From NCBI GenBank assembly GCA_910575435.1, contig CAJTGI010000006.1:1-64000 (forward strand): a stretch of DNA of 64,000 bases. The letters are read 5' to 3'. A model generated the notes under the pieces. It saw nothing but the letters and a program-made list of their open reading frames with translations, was not told where the DNA came from and did no database searches. Both the position numbers and the translations under genes were made by a program. The stretch's first letter is position 1, and each line of letters opens with the position of its first letter. This document shows positions 33,867 to 42,240 of this stretch, piece after piece. Source of the DNA: Clostridiaceae bacterium (GTDB taxonomy: Bacteria > Bacillota > Clostridia > Lachnospirales > Lachnospiraceae).

Positions 33867-35606
33867 ATGGCAACAAAAGCAAATTACAAATTGGAAGAAA
33901 TTGGCGCTGGCAAGATTGGCTTTCCTAGGACAGGTGAAGCCGTGACAAACACTCGTGCAATTATCGAGTGCGCATTTTACGGAAACAATGTGGTGAAAGT
34001 GAACACATTGAAGGAAGCGTACAATCTGGCAAAGAATTCGCCGGGAACGATTGTCACCGATATGCCTGTATATAGAGGCGAGGAGTTTGGCCTGGATGCT
34101 GATGCCAAGGTGCTGCTTTTCAATGATGGCGCCGTGACGGGACGTTACGCAGCCGCACGCCGCATCAAGGGCGAGCCGGGCGTGAATGCCGCTAAGCTTG
34201 ACAAGGTAGTGATGGATGCAATTTATAAGACCCGTTTCAAGAAATTGTACCATGCAACCTGCTATGTAGGCCTTGACAAAGAATTTATGGCAAAAGTTCA
34301 CCTTCTGATTCCCGAAGGGGAAGAGAATCTGATGTACAACTGGATGCTGAACTTCCAGTACATGTCAGATGAGTATGTGAAGATGTACAAAGAGTCCAAG
34401 CTAATTGCGGACGGAAAAGAGCCTGATATTTATATTTTCTCTGATCCTCAGTGGGCGCCTACAGAGAGCCCTGACGTAGATTATTCTTGCCTCAGCGATC
34501 CGCTGACCCTCTGCTACTTCGACACCAAGCAGAACTGTGCAGCCATCCTGGGCATGAAGTATTTCGGCGAGCACAAGAAGGGTACCCTTACCATGGCATG
34601 GGCGCTGGCTAACCGCAATGGATACGCTTCCTGCCACGGCGGACAGAAGGAATATTCCCTGGACGGCGGCAAGAAGTTCGTCGCTTCCGTATATGGCCTG
34701 TCTGGCTCAGGAAAGTCTACCCTTACCCATGCGAAGCACAATGGTAAGTACGATGCATTTGGCGGCATCAAGGTGCTTCATGATGATGCGTTTATTATCA
34801 ACACAGATTCCTGCGCTTCTATCGCGCTGGAGCCTACCTACTTCGATAAGACGGCAGATTATCCTACAGGCTGTGCAGACAATCAGTACCTGCTCACCGT
34901 GCAGAACTGCTCCGCAACCATGGATGAGGACGGAAAGATTCAGCTGGTGACAGAGGATGTGCGTAACGGTAACGGACGCGCAATCAAGTCCAAACTCTGG
35001 TCTCCGAACCGTGTGGATAAGATTGACGCTCCTGTCAATGCAATCTTCTGGATCATGAAGGATCCTACCATTCCTCCGGTAGTGAAACTGAAAGGCGCAG
35101 CCCTTGCATCTGTCATGGGCGCTACTCTGGCTACCAAGACTTCCACCGCAGAGCGCGTGGCAGCAGGAACGGATATGAATGCTCTTCGCATCGTGCCTTA
35201 CGCTAACCCATTCAGAACCTATCCGCTGGTAAATGACTACTCTGCATTTAAGAAGCTCATCGAGGAGAAGGATGTAGATTGCTATATCGTAAATACCGGT
35301 GACTTTATGGGAACGAAGTGCCAGCCTGCCGATACCCTTGGCATTCTTGAGGATATCGTGGAAGGAAAGGCTACTTTCGAGAAGTGGGGCAACTTTGATG
35401 ATATCGAGATTATGTATGACTGGTCTGGCAAGACTGCTGACTTCAGGCCGAATCTCGAGGATCCTGAGTACAAGGCAGCACTGAAGTCTGCAATGCAGAA
35501 CCGCGTGGATGCGGTAGAGGGCTTCTCTACGGCTAAGAACGGCTATGACAAATTGCCAGACGAGGCACTTGAGGCAGTGAAGAAACTGGTAGATGCATTG
35601 TCATAA
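33867..35606 (+). CDS. pckA: phosphoenolpyruvate carboxykinase (ATP)
   Basis: 579 residues. Interconverts oxaloacetate plus ATP and PEP plus CO2. The kinase P-loop GLSGSGKST is at about 276-284, and HDDAF follows with metal/ATP-binding Asp residues. RRIKGEPGVN and the C-terminal region are typical. In gut Clostridia it often runs toward oxaloacetate. GATAGGAGG precedes the ATG. Single gene ended by a repeat element and a terminator. Confidence 0.95.
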   Translation: MATKANYKLEEIGAGKIGFPRTGEAVTNTRAIIECAFYGNNVVKVNTLKEAYNLAKNSPGTIVTDMPVYRGEEFGLDADAKVLLFNDGAVTGRYAAARRIKGEPGVNAAKLDKVVMDAIYKTRFKKLYHATCYVGLDKEFMAKVHLLIPEGEENLMYNWMLNFQYMSDEYVKMYKESKLIADGKEPDIYIFSDPQWAPTESPDVDYSCLSDPLTLCYFDTKQNCAAILGMKYFGEHKKGTLTMAWALANRNGYASCHGGQKEYSLDGGKKFVASVYGLSGSGKSTLTHAKHNGKYDAFGGIKVLHDDAFIINTDSCASIALEPTYFDKTADYPTGCADNQYLLTVQNCSATMDEDGKIQLVTEDVRNGNGRAIKSKLWSPNRVDKIDAPVNAIFWIMKDPTIPPVVKLKGAALASVMGATLATKTSTAERVAAGTDMNALRIVPYANPFRTYPLVNDYSAFKKLIEEKDVDCYIVNTGDFMGTKCQPADTLGILEDIVEGKATFEKWGNFDDIEIMYDWSGKTADFRPNLEDPEYKAALKSAMQNRVDAVEGFSTAKNGYDKLPDEALEAVKKLVDALS

Positions 35607-35615
35607 TATCATAGC

Positions 35616-35821
35616 ATGATGCCAGGGTCAAAAGTAGATAGCAATGCATGTTTACATGCAAATTGCTATCTACTGGCTTGACCCGCCAAACACCGACAAG
35701 TAGCAGATTTGCTTGCAAATATGCGGGATTGGAGGTGTTTGTAGAATTGCGAGAATTGCGTAGCAATGAAGCAATTCGTAGCATCAGTTGGGGGCAAAAT
35801 ACCTTTTGACCCCAACATCAT
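35616..35821. repeat. MITE-like element with inverted ends, copy B
   Basis: Ends ATGATGNNNNGGTCAAAAG (35616-35634) and its inverted match CTTTTGACCNNNNCATCAT (35803-35821). The 8-bp direct repeat CATAGCAT occurs at both borders (35610-35617 and 35819-35826). Inside are perfect hairpins: TAGATAGCAAT...ATTGCTATCTA and CAAACACC...GGTGTTTG. The right 70 bp match copy A at 11747-11817. No ORF. It sits in the 3' region of pckA. Confidence 0.7.
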
Positions 35822-35843
35822 AGCATAATAGTAGGAATATATT

Positions 35844-35877
35844 AACTCCCCGGTGCGGATGCGCTGGGGAGTTTTTT
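35844..35877 (+). terminator. pckA terminator
   Basis: AACTCCCC and GGGGAGTT form the stem, followed by a TTTTTT tract. It lies downstream of repeat copy B. Confidence 0.85.
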
Positions 35878-35938
35878 GGCTGGGAGAGGTAGTAGTCCGC
35901 CAGAGGCAGAGAATTAAAAAGGAAAAATGAAATCCATC

Positions 35939-35970
35939 CTTGACTCTTACATTATGATAGGTATTATTAT
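35939..35970 (+). promoter_or_regulatory. merR promoter with 19-bp spacer and dyad
   Basis: TTGACT (35940-35945), a 19-bp spacer and TATTAT (35965-35970). The overlong spacer is characteristic of MerR-controlled promoters. It contains the dyad CTNNCATNATGNNAG. A second perfect palindrome CTCTAAAAGT/ACTTTTAGAG lies downstream at 36005-36030. Confidence 0.6.
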
Positions 35971-36074
35971 GGTACTGAGCTCAAGAAAAGGTGCTATTTT
36001 ATTACTCTAAAAGTAATTCGACTTTTAGAGAGATAGAGTGGCCTGGTAATGCAACGTTGTGGAGGTAACAAGAG

Positions 36075-36890
36075 ATGTTGAAGATTGGTATTTTTTCAAA
36101 ATTGTCCAGAACCAGTATCCGAATGCTGCGCCATTATGATGAGATTGGCTTGCTAAAGCCCATAATAATTGATGAATTTACAGGGTATCGCTATTATGGC
36201 GAAGAGCAGTTGACTACCATGGCAAGAATCAACTCGCTAAAAGATATGGGGTTTGCTCTTTCCGCAGTCAAGGATTTATTATCTTGCTTTGATAATAAGG
36301 AGGAAATAGAGAGGCACTTTCAGATACGCCGGGCAGAGCTTCTCGCAATGGCAGAGGAGACGGAGCAAAGGCTGCGGTTTCTGGATACGGCTATTGACAG
36401 GCTGAGAAAGGAAGAGACTATGAATTATGATGTGGTGTTAAAGACTTTACCGGAGAGAAAGGTGGCAAGTGTGCGTCAGACCATTCCTAGTTATGATCAG
36501 GAAGGTAAGCTGTGGCATGTTTTGTTTCAGGAGACAGCCTCTATGAACCTTGTTTTGGCAGAACCGCCTTTGATGAGTGCCGTTCTCCATGATAAGGAAT
36601 TTCGGGAATCGGATGTAGATGTGGAGGTGCAGACATGTGTGAAGGGCGAATACCAGGATACGGAAAATGTGAGATTTAAGACGGAGCCGGAGAGTACCGT
36701 TGCAAGTACGATATTTAAAGGCTCGTATGGGCAGTTCAGCGCAGTGTATGCTGCCCTTGCTGCCTGGGTATCGGCAAATGGATATGTATTTTCCGGGCCT
36801 ATGCTTGACATTTACCATGTCAGTCCTCATGAAACAGATAACCCGGAGGAATATGTGACAGAGGTGTGCTGTCCCGTGAGTAAAAAATAA
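36075..36890 (+). CDS. MerR family regulator with GyrI-like effector domain
   Basis: 271 residues. N-terminal MerR winged helix (IGIFSKLSRTSIRMLRHYDE, then LLKP), a dimerisation coiled coil (about 80-120), and a C-terminal GyrI/Rob-like ligand-binding domain (about 125-268). This is the BmrR/TipA-like class that senses drugs or small hydrophobic cations. Its promoter carries the family's long spacer, suggesting autoregulation. A near-identical site lies upstream of the ABC ATPase gene at 29918. GGAGG precedes the ATG. Confidence 0.88.
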   Translation: MLKIGIFSKLSRTSIRMLRHYDEIGLLKPIIIDEFTGYRYYGEEQLTTMARINSLKDMGFALSAVKDLLSCFDNKEEIERHFQIRRAELLAMAEETEQRLRFLDTAIDRLRKEETMNYDVVLKTLPERKVASVRQTIPSYDQEGKLWHVLFQETASMNLVLAEPPLMSAVLHDKEFRESDVDVEVQTCVKGEYQDTENVRFKTEPESTVASTIFKGSYGQFSAVYAALAAWVSANGYVFSGPMLDIYHVSPHETDNPEEYVTEVCCPVSKK

Positions 36891-36919
36891 GAAAGCTTCC
36901 CAAATTTACAATGGTAAAA

Positions 36920-37000
36920 AACGCTGATTTGCGTTCCTCTTAGGTGTGATCGCAGACTTTCCTGGCGAGCGCTATCAAGCTTGGAAAGTCTATCCACCTA
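36920..37000. terminator. hairpin AACGC/GCGTT plus nested terminator-like stem
   Basis: AACGCTGATTTGCGTT (36920-36935) is followed by nested arms TAGGTG and AGACTTTCC pairing with GGAAAGTCT and CACCTA (36941-37000). It lies between two convergent genes. Order and core sequence resemble the element at 12846-12937. Confidence 0.65.
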
Positions 37001-37004
37001 TTTC

Positions 37005-37325
37005 TTAGGAATACTCTTTGAATGCCTTTAGCATGTGATAAAATTGAATCTGCTGCTTTCTGCTTAGGGACTGGTAAGTATTGATCAGGTCTAACAGCAA
37101 AGGATCGTTTTTTGAAGAATAATTTAAGAGCATTCCCATAGAGCAGTCCAGATAATCGCTAATTTCAGATAGCGTATCCAGGCTGGTTTTGGCAACCCCC
37201 CGCTCCAGCTGGCTGATGAAGCTGACAGATAAATTTAGTGCCTCGGCAAATTGTTCCTGCGTGATTTTTTTTCTCTTTCTATAAGTCTGAATATTCTGTC
37301 CTAAAATATCATAATTAATTCCCAT
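37005..37325 (-). CDS. XRE family helix-turn-helix regulator
   Basis: 106 residues. N-terminal HTH (about 8-65): KKITQEQFAEALNLSVSFISQLERG. The C-terminal roughly 40 residues are helical (LLLDLINTYQSLSRKQQIQF) and may oligomerise. The MGIN start is chosen because GAGGAAAGAT precedes it. It is divergent from a promoter at 37500 driving a structured non-coding region, and the palindrome TTGTCAA/TTGACAA overlapping that promoter is a plausible binding site. Confidence 0.85.
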   Translation of the reverse strand: MGINYDILGQNIQTYRKRKKITQEQFAEALNLSVSFISQLERGVAKTSLDTLSEISDYLDCSMGMLLNYSSKNDPLLLDLINTYQSLSRKQQIQFYHMLKAFKEYS

Positions 37326-37474
37326 ATCTTTCCTCATTTCCGAATTGTTTTAGTACATTAAAGTATCATTGTCTTACAATGTCTATATCTCATTCAAATT
37401 ATTCCGTACTCATTAACCCCAACATCATTGTTTATGATATCAATAAAAAATAACAGACAATATAGATGTGTAAT

Positions 37475-37528
37475 TTGTCAAAAACTAGTAGTTATACTGT
37501 TGACAAATAGCAATGATAGTGTTAGTAT
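37475..37528 (+). promoter_or_regulatory. promoter and palindromic operator of a non-coding transcript
   Basis: TTGACA (37500-37505), a 17-bp spacer and TAGTAT (37523-37528). TTGTCAA (37475-37481) is an exact inverted copy of TTGACAA (37500-37506), which covers the -35 box. This arrangement suits repression by the neighbouring XRE protein. No ORF with a ribosome binding site follows. Confidence 0.6.
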
Positions 37529-37534
37529 TGGACA

Positions 37535-37843
37535 TGAATAACAGTAAATATGTTAATTAAAACAGGATGAAGACAGCAGGGGTACTGTTGAGAACACAGA
37601 AAAGGGGTGATAACGAAGCTGTTCATCCCATCATAAGGTGCTAGACATCCGGTGGATGTCTGTTCGGCACGGACCGGAGCAGAGCGTAGAACCGACGCCG
37701 ATAGGCAGCGGGGCTATCCCACTAGGACGAATGGCTGTGTATAGTAACTATGAATGGGATTTCATATTTGAGGAGATGAGGATTAGAGGGGCAATAGTAA
37801 AAAGGATTGAGATCTGCAGACCGCAGAAATCAATCCTTTTGTT
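37535..37843 (+). ncRNA. candidate structured non-coding RNA, about 310 nt
   Basis: It starts at the predicted promoter and ends at a hairpin AAAAGGATTGA...TCAATCCTTTT (37800-37840). It contains AGACATCC/GGATGTCT inside GTGC/GCAC, GGG/CCC and ATAGT/ACTAT stems, and ATCCCAT (37625-37631), which can close with ATGGGAT downstream. Blocks at 37615-37748 recur inverted at 43105-43213. It is not 6S, tmRNA, SRP or RNase P RNA by their core motifs. A 70-codon ORF inside has no ribosome binding site. Confidence 0.45.
37615..37748 (+). repeat. dispersed structured repeat, family 2, divergent copy
   Basis: Three conserved blocks, GAAGCTGTTCATCCCNTCAT, AGGCAGCGGGNCTATCNCA and GAATGGCTGTGNATAGTAAC, match the reverse complement of 43105-43213 with one or two differences each. 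The middle part differs in length and sequence. Confidence 0.75.
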
Positions 37844-37884
37844 GGAGTGATAAGAAAATATTGAAATATAAATTTGACGATTGA

Positions 37885-38145
37885 TTAAGCTGGTGGTTGC
37901 AATTTGCTGTACTCATCATCTATTTTGCAAGCGTTCATCCTGGCAGATTGCTTAGACGCCTTCCTGCTTTTCGCATTAGGTTTTGCACCAGTCTGCTCTA
38001 TTGCGCCCGCAATGCGTTTTTCCGAAATGCGGTTGCCAACATTTGCATGCACGTTTCCCAGAAGTGTAAATTTTAAAACGGCTCCGATGATTCCTCCAAA
38101 AACTAAAATAAATAATACTGAAAATCCTAAAATTTGTGATATCAT
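37885..38145 (-). CDS. small membrane protein downstream of the antiporter gene
   Basis: 86 residues. One N-terminal transmembrane helix (ILGFSVLFILVFGGIIGAVL), then a basic, Ser/Ala/Lys-rich cytoplasmic tail (KPNAKSRKASKQSARM). I do not recognise a family. GGAGGG precedes the ATG and it lies 24 nt after the antiporter stop codon, so it is likely co-transcribed and could be an accessory subunit. Confidence 0.6.
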   Translation of the reverse strand: MISQILGFSVLFILVFGGIIGAVLKFTLLGNVHANVGNRISEKRIAGAIEQTGAKPNAKSRKASKQSARMNACKIDDEYSKLQPPA

Positions 38146-38169
38146 AATGACCCTCCATCTATTAAATAA

Positions 38170-39390
38170 TTATGCGCAGCGTTTTTTGCTTATTTTTTCC
38201 ATCTTATCTTCATTTGGCGCATCCCGCATAACCATTTTCAACAGTACCGGCGTGATTAGCGTAGTAACAATCACTACTAGGACAATCGCCCCGAACAAAT
38301 TTCTGTTTAGCATTCCGCATTGCGATCCCTTCTGAGCGATAATCAACGCCACTTCTCCTCTGGATATCATGCCGACTCCGATTTGCAGGGCATCTTTTCT
38401 GGAAAAGCCGCACATTCTTGCTCCCAGTCCGCAGCCCAAGACTTTAGATAGGATTGCCACCAGCAAAAGCGTGGCAGAAAAGGCGAGAATCACTCCGCTC
38501 ATGGCAGATAGGGATGTTTTCAAGCCAATGCTCGCAAAGAAGATTGGACTGAAAAACATATAGGACAGAATTTCTGTCTTTCGATTCACATATGGCTGCA
38601 ATTTTAGCTCGCATAGAATCAAGCCTGCAAAATAAGCCCCCGTAATATCTGCAATGCCAAAGACTGCTTCGGAGATATAGGAGAGAACCAGGCAAAATAC
38701 CACAGTCATAATTGCTACGCTTCTTCGATTCTCTAACCGCTCGATATGTTTCTTGCATTTATAGCAGAGGAAAAAGACTGCTCCAATGAAGACGAAGTAT
38801 AAGACGATTTTTAATAACACCGTACTTACCTTCACGCTGGTATCCTGTAAGCTGGTAACGACTGTCAGGACAATAATTCCCAAAATATCATCAATAACCG
38901 CCGCGCCAAGAATCGTGGTGCCAACCTTTCCGCTTAGCTTGCCCATCTCCCGCAGCGTCTCGACAGTAATGCTTACAGATGTTGCGGACAGGACAACGCC
39001 AATAAATATGGCTTTTAGAAGCTCCTGCTGGTTTGCCAGAGAAGGCTTGAAAAAGGCGGCATATGTGGCAAATCCCCCCAGAACTGGGACTAAAACTCCG
39101 ATTCCTGCCACGACAAAAGCCGAAACGCTATTCTTTTTCAGTTCGCGCACATCGGTATCTAATCCGGCAGAGAACATGAGAAAAATAACGCCAATTTCTG
39201 CCGTGTCTTCCAAAAATTGGCCCATATCCCCCTGCAGGGTGATTAGATTTGTTACTGATGGGCCTAGGATCATGCCTGCCAGCAATGCTCCTACGACCTG
39301 AGGCATATGAAGCTTTCTTGAAAATACTCCCAGTATTTTGGTGGAAAACAGAATGATTGCGATATACATTAGATATGCATATTCTCCCAT
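38170..39390 (-). CDS. CPA2-type cation:proton antiporter
   Basis: 406 residues, about twelve transmembrane helices. QVVGALLAGMILGPS and FLMFSAGLDTDVRELKK, the ADITGAYFAGLILCE half-helix, and GMISRGEVALIIA mark the Kef/NapA-like Na+/H+ or K+/H+ exchanger domain. No C-terminal nucleotide-binding (RCK) domain is present, unlike KefB/C. A hairpin that buries the ribosome binding site precedes it, and tandem 11-bp repeats lie upstream next to a two-component system. Confidence 0.88.
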   Translation of the reverse strand: MGEYAYLMYIAIILFSTKILGVFSRKLHMPQVVGALLAGMILGPSVTNLITLQGDMGQFLEDTAEIGVIFLMFSAGLDTDVRELKKNSVSAFVVAGIGVLVPVLGGFATYAAFFKPSLANQQELLKAIFIGVVLSATSVSITVETLREMGKLSGKVGTTILGAAVIDDILGIIVLTVVTSLQDTSVKVSTVLLKIVLYFVFIGAVFFLCYKCKKHIERLENRRSVAIMTVVFCLVLSYISEAVFGIADITGAYFAGLILCELKLQPYVNRKTEILSYMFFSPIFFASIGLKTSLSAMSGVILAFSATLLLVAILSKVLGCGLGARMCGFSRKDALQIGVGMISRGEVALIIAQKGSQCGMLNRNLFGAIVLVVIVTTLITPVLLKMVMRDAPNEDKMEKISKKRCA

Positions 39391-39392
39391 AA

Positions 39393-39448
39393 AAAAATCC
39401 TCCCTTGCGTATTGTTTTTTTACAATACCTATCGTATGGAGGATTTTT
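39393..39448 (-). promoter_or_regulatory. leader hairpin sequestering the antiporter ribosome binding site
   Basis: On the minus strand AAAAATCCTCC pairs with GGAGGATTTTT, with an inner TATTGT/ACAATA stem. The 3' arm contains the GGGAGGA ribosome binding site of the antiporter gene and runs into seven T. The same fold can hide the start site or act as a terminator. Confidence 0.55.
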
Positions 39449-39464
39449 AAAATATCTAAAATAT

Positions 39465-39486
39465 AATTTTAAACAAATTTTAAACA
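39465..39486. promoter_or_regulatory. tandem 11-bp direct repeats, candidate response-regulator site
   Basis: AATTTTAAACA occurs twice without gap at 39465-39475 and 39476-39486. An 11-bp direct repeat is the usual target layout of OmpR/PhoB-type regulators, and an OmpR-family gene lies next to it at 39578. Confidence 0.5.
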
Positions 39487-39541
39487 TTTCCAAATATTTT
39501 CATAAAATAGGATATACTGCCACGGTTTCTGGCATAATTTA

Positions 39542-39582
39542 AGTTGCGGAGCAACTGCATAATAAATGCGTTAGCATTTATT
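39542..39582 (-). terminator. paired hairpins at the end of the response regulator gene
   Basis: AGTTGC/GCAACT (39542-39556) and AATAAATGC/GCATTTATT (39561-39582); the second overlaps the stop codon of the regulator gene. No strong T run, so termination is uncertain. Confidence 0.4.
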
Positions 39583-40267
39583 TTACCGTAAAGCGGTATC
39601 CTACGCCCCACACAGTTTCCAGGTATTGGGGCTGGGACGGGTCTGATTCTATTTTCTTGCGAAGTCGGTTGACATGTACTGCCACTGTAGTGGTGTCCCC
39701 CTCTGCATCGAGTCCCCATATTTTCTCATACAGCTCTTCTTTGGTAAATACGATATCTCTATTGTCCATGAAAAATGCCATCAGTTCATATTCTTTATTT
39801 TTTAATGAGATTTCATCGCCGTCTTTATAGATTTGCCTTTTTTGCTTGTTCAGCGTCAGAGCGCCCGCCTTCAAAACATGATTTTTGGCTTCCGGCGCCT
39901 TACCCCTCTGGCATTGCGCCAGATTTGACTTTACCCGGGCTACAAGCACGCTGGGATCGAATGGCTTCGCGATAAAATCATCCGCTCCCAGTCCCAGCCC
40001 CAATACCTGGTCGGCAGTCTCTTGCTTGGCTGAAACAATTATGATAGGAATATCCAACTGCAATCTCAGTTTTTTGCATACGGAAAAGCCATCCATCCCC
40101 GGCAGCATCAAATCCAGCAGAATAAGGTCGTATTCACCCGTATTAGCCAATTCAATGCCCGAAACTGCTTCATTTCTTATATCCACCTCGTACCCATTGA
40201 TTTCCAAATAATCTTTTTCGATACTTGCAATGTTTTCGTCATCCTCAATAATCAATATCCTTGCCAT
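39578..40267 (-). CDS. OmpR family response regulator
   Basis: 229 residues. Receiver domain with phospho-Asp in LILLDLMLPGMDG and the switch Lys in DDFIAKPFDP. C-terminal winged helix (about 130-225) with VHVNRLRKKIE. It is encoded behind its kinase, separated by about 80 nt with a small repeat hairpin. The tandem 11-bp repeats between it and the antiporter gene suggest that ion homeostasis is a target. Confidence 0.92.
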   Translation of the reverse strand: MARILIIEDDENIASIEKDYLEINGYEVDIRNEAVSGIELANTGEYDLILLDLMLPGMDGFSVCKKLRLQLDIPIIIVSAKQETADQVLGLGLGADDFIAKPFDPSVLVARVKSNLAQCQRGKAPEAKNHVLKAGALTLNKQKRQIYKDGDEISLKNKEYELMAFFMDNRDIVFTKEELYEKIWGLDAEGDTTTVAVHVNRLRKKIESDPSQPQYLETVWGVGYRFTVK

Positions 40268-40324
40268 AGAATTGTCGCCTCACTTATTCATATATTAGGA
40301 AATTTCGCCAAATTTCCGATCGCA

Positions 40325-40344
40325 AAAAACGCTGGTTTTACGCC
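40325..40344. repeat. hairpin AACGCTGGTTTTACGCC, third copy of a small family
   Basis: AAAACGCTGGTTTTACGCCT is close to the hairpin core at 12848-12866 and 36919-36936. It sits between the kinase stop and the regulator start. Here the right arm carries a G-to-A change, weakening the stem. Confidence 0.5.
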
Positions 40345-40348
40345 TTTT

Positions 40349-41467
40349 CTATTGTTCCGAAATGGGTATCCTGATCATAATGGTCAATCCCCCGCTCTTT
40401 CCGTTTTTGGCTTCCACTTTTCCATCCATCATTTCTACTGCCTTTTTTACAATGGCAAGCCCGATGCCACTGCTTTCGCCTGGATTCTTTCTTGCATGGT
40501 CGGTGCGGTAGAACACATCCCACAAATTTGAAATCTCATCCTCGCCTACTCCGGGACCGTTATCTGCGAAAGATATCTTCACATGGTAATGTCCTGACTT
40601 TACCGTAATCATCATGCTGCCATTTTCTTTGTCATTGTATTTGTATGCATTTTCTATCAGGTTCGTGCAAATTCTGTCAAGCATGTCGCTATCTGCCATG
40701 ATTTTGGCAGAAGAGGTGACCTGCAGCTGAATCCGAAAATTCTTTTTTTCGTATTCTCTAGCGATCGCTCCCACATAACCTCTCATATATTCTCCCGTAT
40801 CAACAGGCTGCTTATCCAGCACATATTCTTTGCTGTCCAGCTTGGCATATGTAAAAAGTCTGTTTACCATCCGGTCGATTTCCAATGATTTTGCCTTGAT
40901 TACTTCTAAATACTGGCGTCTTTTCTGCTCATTCTGGGCAATGCCATCCAAAAGGCCCTGCACGTAGGCAATGATGGAGGTCATCGGAGACCGCAGATCG
41001 TGAGAAATGCTAAGCAAGAGCTGCCTTCTCCGCTCATCAATCTGGTTCTCCTTTACCGCGAAACGCTTTGTTTCCACTGCCATTTCATTGAAATCGTCAT
41101 ACAGCTCAAACATGAGATCATTTTCTTCGTATTCAATTCTGTAATCATAATCCCCATGGCGTATTCGGTTCATTCCCGTCCTTATCTTTTGCAGGGGAAT
41201 CATCAGTTCTTGTCGGATAATGATGCGGAAGAGCAGGTTTGATATTACAATAGCCAGCACCAGCCCCGTCAGCAGGCACATATTGGATAACGCCAGCCCG
41301 TCTCTCAGTGATGAAAGATTGATCTGTTTTTTTTCATGTACTGACCGAAGCACGATATAGTCGTTTCCAAAAGAAAGAATAACTGCAACGATAATTGGAA
41401 CGGTTAGAGAGAATCTCCGCCCGGTCTTAATCTTTTTTTCCTCGTTTTTGGTCATTTTTTTCTCCAT
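40349..41467 (-). CDS. sensor histidine kinase
   Basis: 372 residues. TM1 at about 20-42, a very short external loop (about 25 residues), TM2 at about 65-85, HAMP, HisKA (LSISHDLRSPMTSII) and HATPase_c (NLIENAYKYNDK, SSGIGLAIVKK). The short loop suggests sensing within the membrane or through a partner. The MEKK start is chosen because GGAGGATC lies upstream. Cognate regulator follows. Confidence 0.9.
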   Translation of the reverse strand: MEKKMTKNEEKKIKTGRRFSLTVPIIVAVILSFGNDYIVLRSVHEKKQINLSSLRDGLALSNMCLLTGLVLAIVISNLLFRIIIRQELMIPLQKIRTGMNRIRHGDYDYRIEYEENDLMFELYDDFNEMAVETKRFAVKENQIDERRRQLLLSISHDLRSPMTSIIAYVQGLLDGIAQNEQKRRQYLEVIKAKSLEIDRMVNRLFTYAKLDSKEYVLDKQPVDTGEYMRGYVGAIAREYEKKNFRIQLQVTSSAKIMADSDMLDRICTNLIENAYKYNDKENGSMMITVKSGHYHVKISFADNGPGVGEDEISNLWDVFYRTDHARKNPGESSGIGLAIVKKAVEMMDGKVEAKNGKSGGLTIMIRIPISEQ

Positions 41468-41723
41468 TCCGATCCTCCAGTTTGCGATTTCCCACAAGCA
41501 GTTTGCATGATCAATGCGTCAGCAATTATTTTAGCACAACTTTGGTAATCGGACTATATAGAAGTAAAATATTTATGGGAATGTATGCTGTATTATCTCC
41601 AGCTGTATGTTATTATAGAGAGGATTGTGAATGGGGGATGACGATTGTGAGAGGCCCGCAGGAATCAAAGTATTTTTTGAGATATGATGGTACGGCTTTA
41701 ATAATGTTATAGGAGGAAAAAGT

Positions 41724-42239
41724 TTGAAATCGAGTGGCGTAATGCCCCATGGGACAGCCAGCCAGAGCAACCTTACCACCCTTTGCTATATTGAAAAAGA
41801 TGACAAGTATCTTATGATGCATCGGGTGAAGAAGGAGAATGATGTCAATCAGGATAAATGGATCGGGGTGGGGGGACATTTCGAGCCGGATGAAACCCCG
41901 GAGGAATGCCTGCTGCGGGAGGTGAGGGAGGAGACGGGGCTGACCTTGACTTCCTGGAGGTTTCGGGGGATTGTGACTTTTCAGTGCGACAGGTGGAAGA
42001 CGGAATACATGTGCCTGTATACGGCGGATGGTTTTATGGGGGAAATCGGGGAGTGCGATGAGGGGAATCTGGAATGGGTTCCAAAGGAGAAAGTATATGA
42101 GTTGCCAATCTGGGAGGGGGACAAGATTTTCTTTCGGCTGCTGGAGGAGGAGTATCCTTTCTTTTCCTTGAAGCTGAGGTACGAGAAGGATGTGCTGGCT
42201 GAGGCGGTATTGGATGGGAAGCCGATGGAAGGTAGGTGA
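41724..42239 (+). CDS. NUDIX hydrolase (8-oxo-dGTP diphosphatase-like)
   Basis: 171 residues. The Nudix box runs GHFEPDETPEECLLREVREE plus TGL (GX5EX7REUXEEXGU) at about residues 53-75. Typical of MutT-like 8-oxo-dGTP or nucleotide-sugar hydrolases. TTG start at 41724 with AGGAGG 7 nt upstream; the first ATG downstream has none. The next gene (AraC) starts 1 nt after its stop. Confidence 0.85.
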   Translation: MKSSGVMPHGTASQSNLTTLCYIEKDDKYLMMHRVKKENDVNQDKWIGVGGHFEPDETPEECLLREVREETGLTLTSWRFRGIVTFQCDRWKTEYMCLYTADGFMGEIGECDEGNLEWVPKEKVYELPIWEGDKIFFRLLEEEYPFFSLKLRYEKDVLAEAVLDGKPMEGR

Positions 42240-42240
42240 A

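Noticed and set aside
37425-37450. Third copy of the CCCCAACATCAT repeat
   Set aside because: Only about 13 bases match; too short to separate from chance.
37635-37748. Group II intron, HEARO/omega RNA or retron RNA
   Set aside because: No domain V signature, reverse transcriptase, HNH or TnpB gene is present nearby; similarity could not be shown from the sequence alone.
37638-37850. 70-codon ORF inside the structured region
   Set aside because: No ribosome binding site, and it lies entirely in a hairpin-rich repeat whose other copy does not keep the frame.
41482-41712. 76-codon ORF between the kinase and NUDIX genes
   Set aside because: It starts inside the promoter region of the divergent kinase gene and lacks a ribosome binding site; composition is non-coding.
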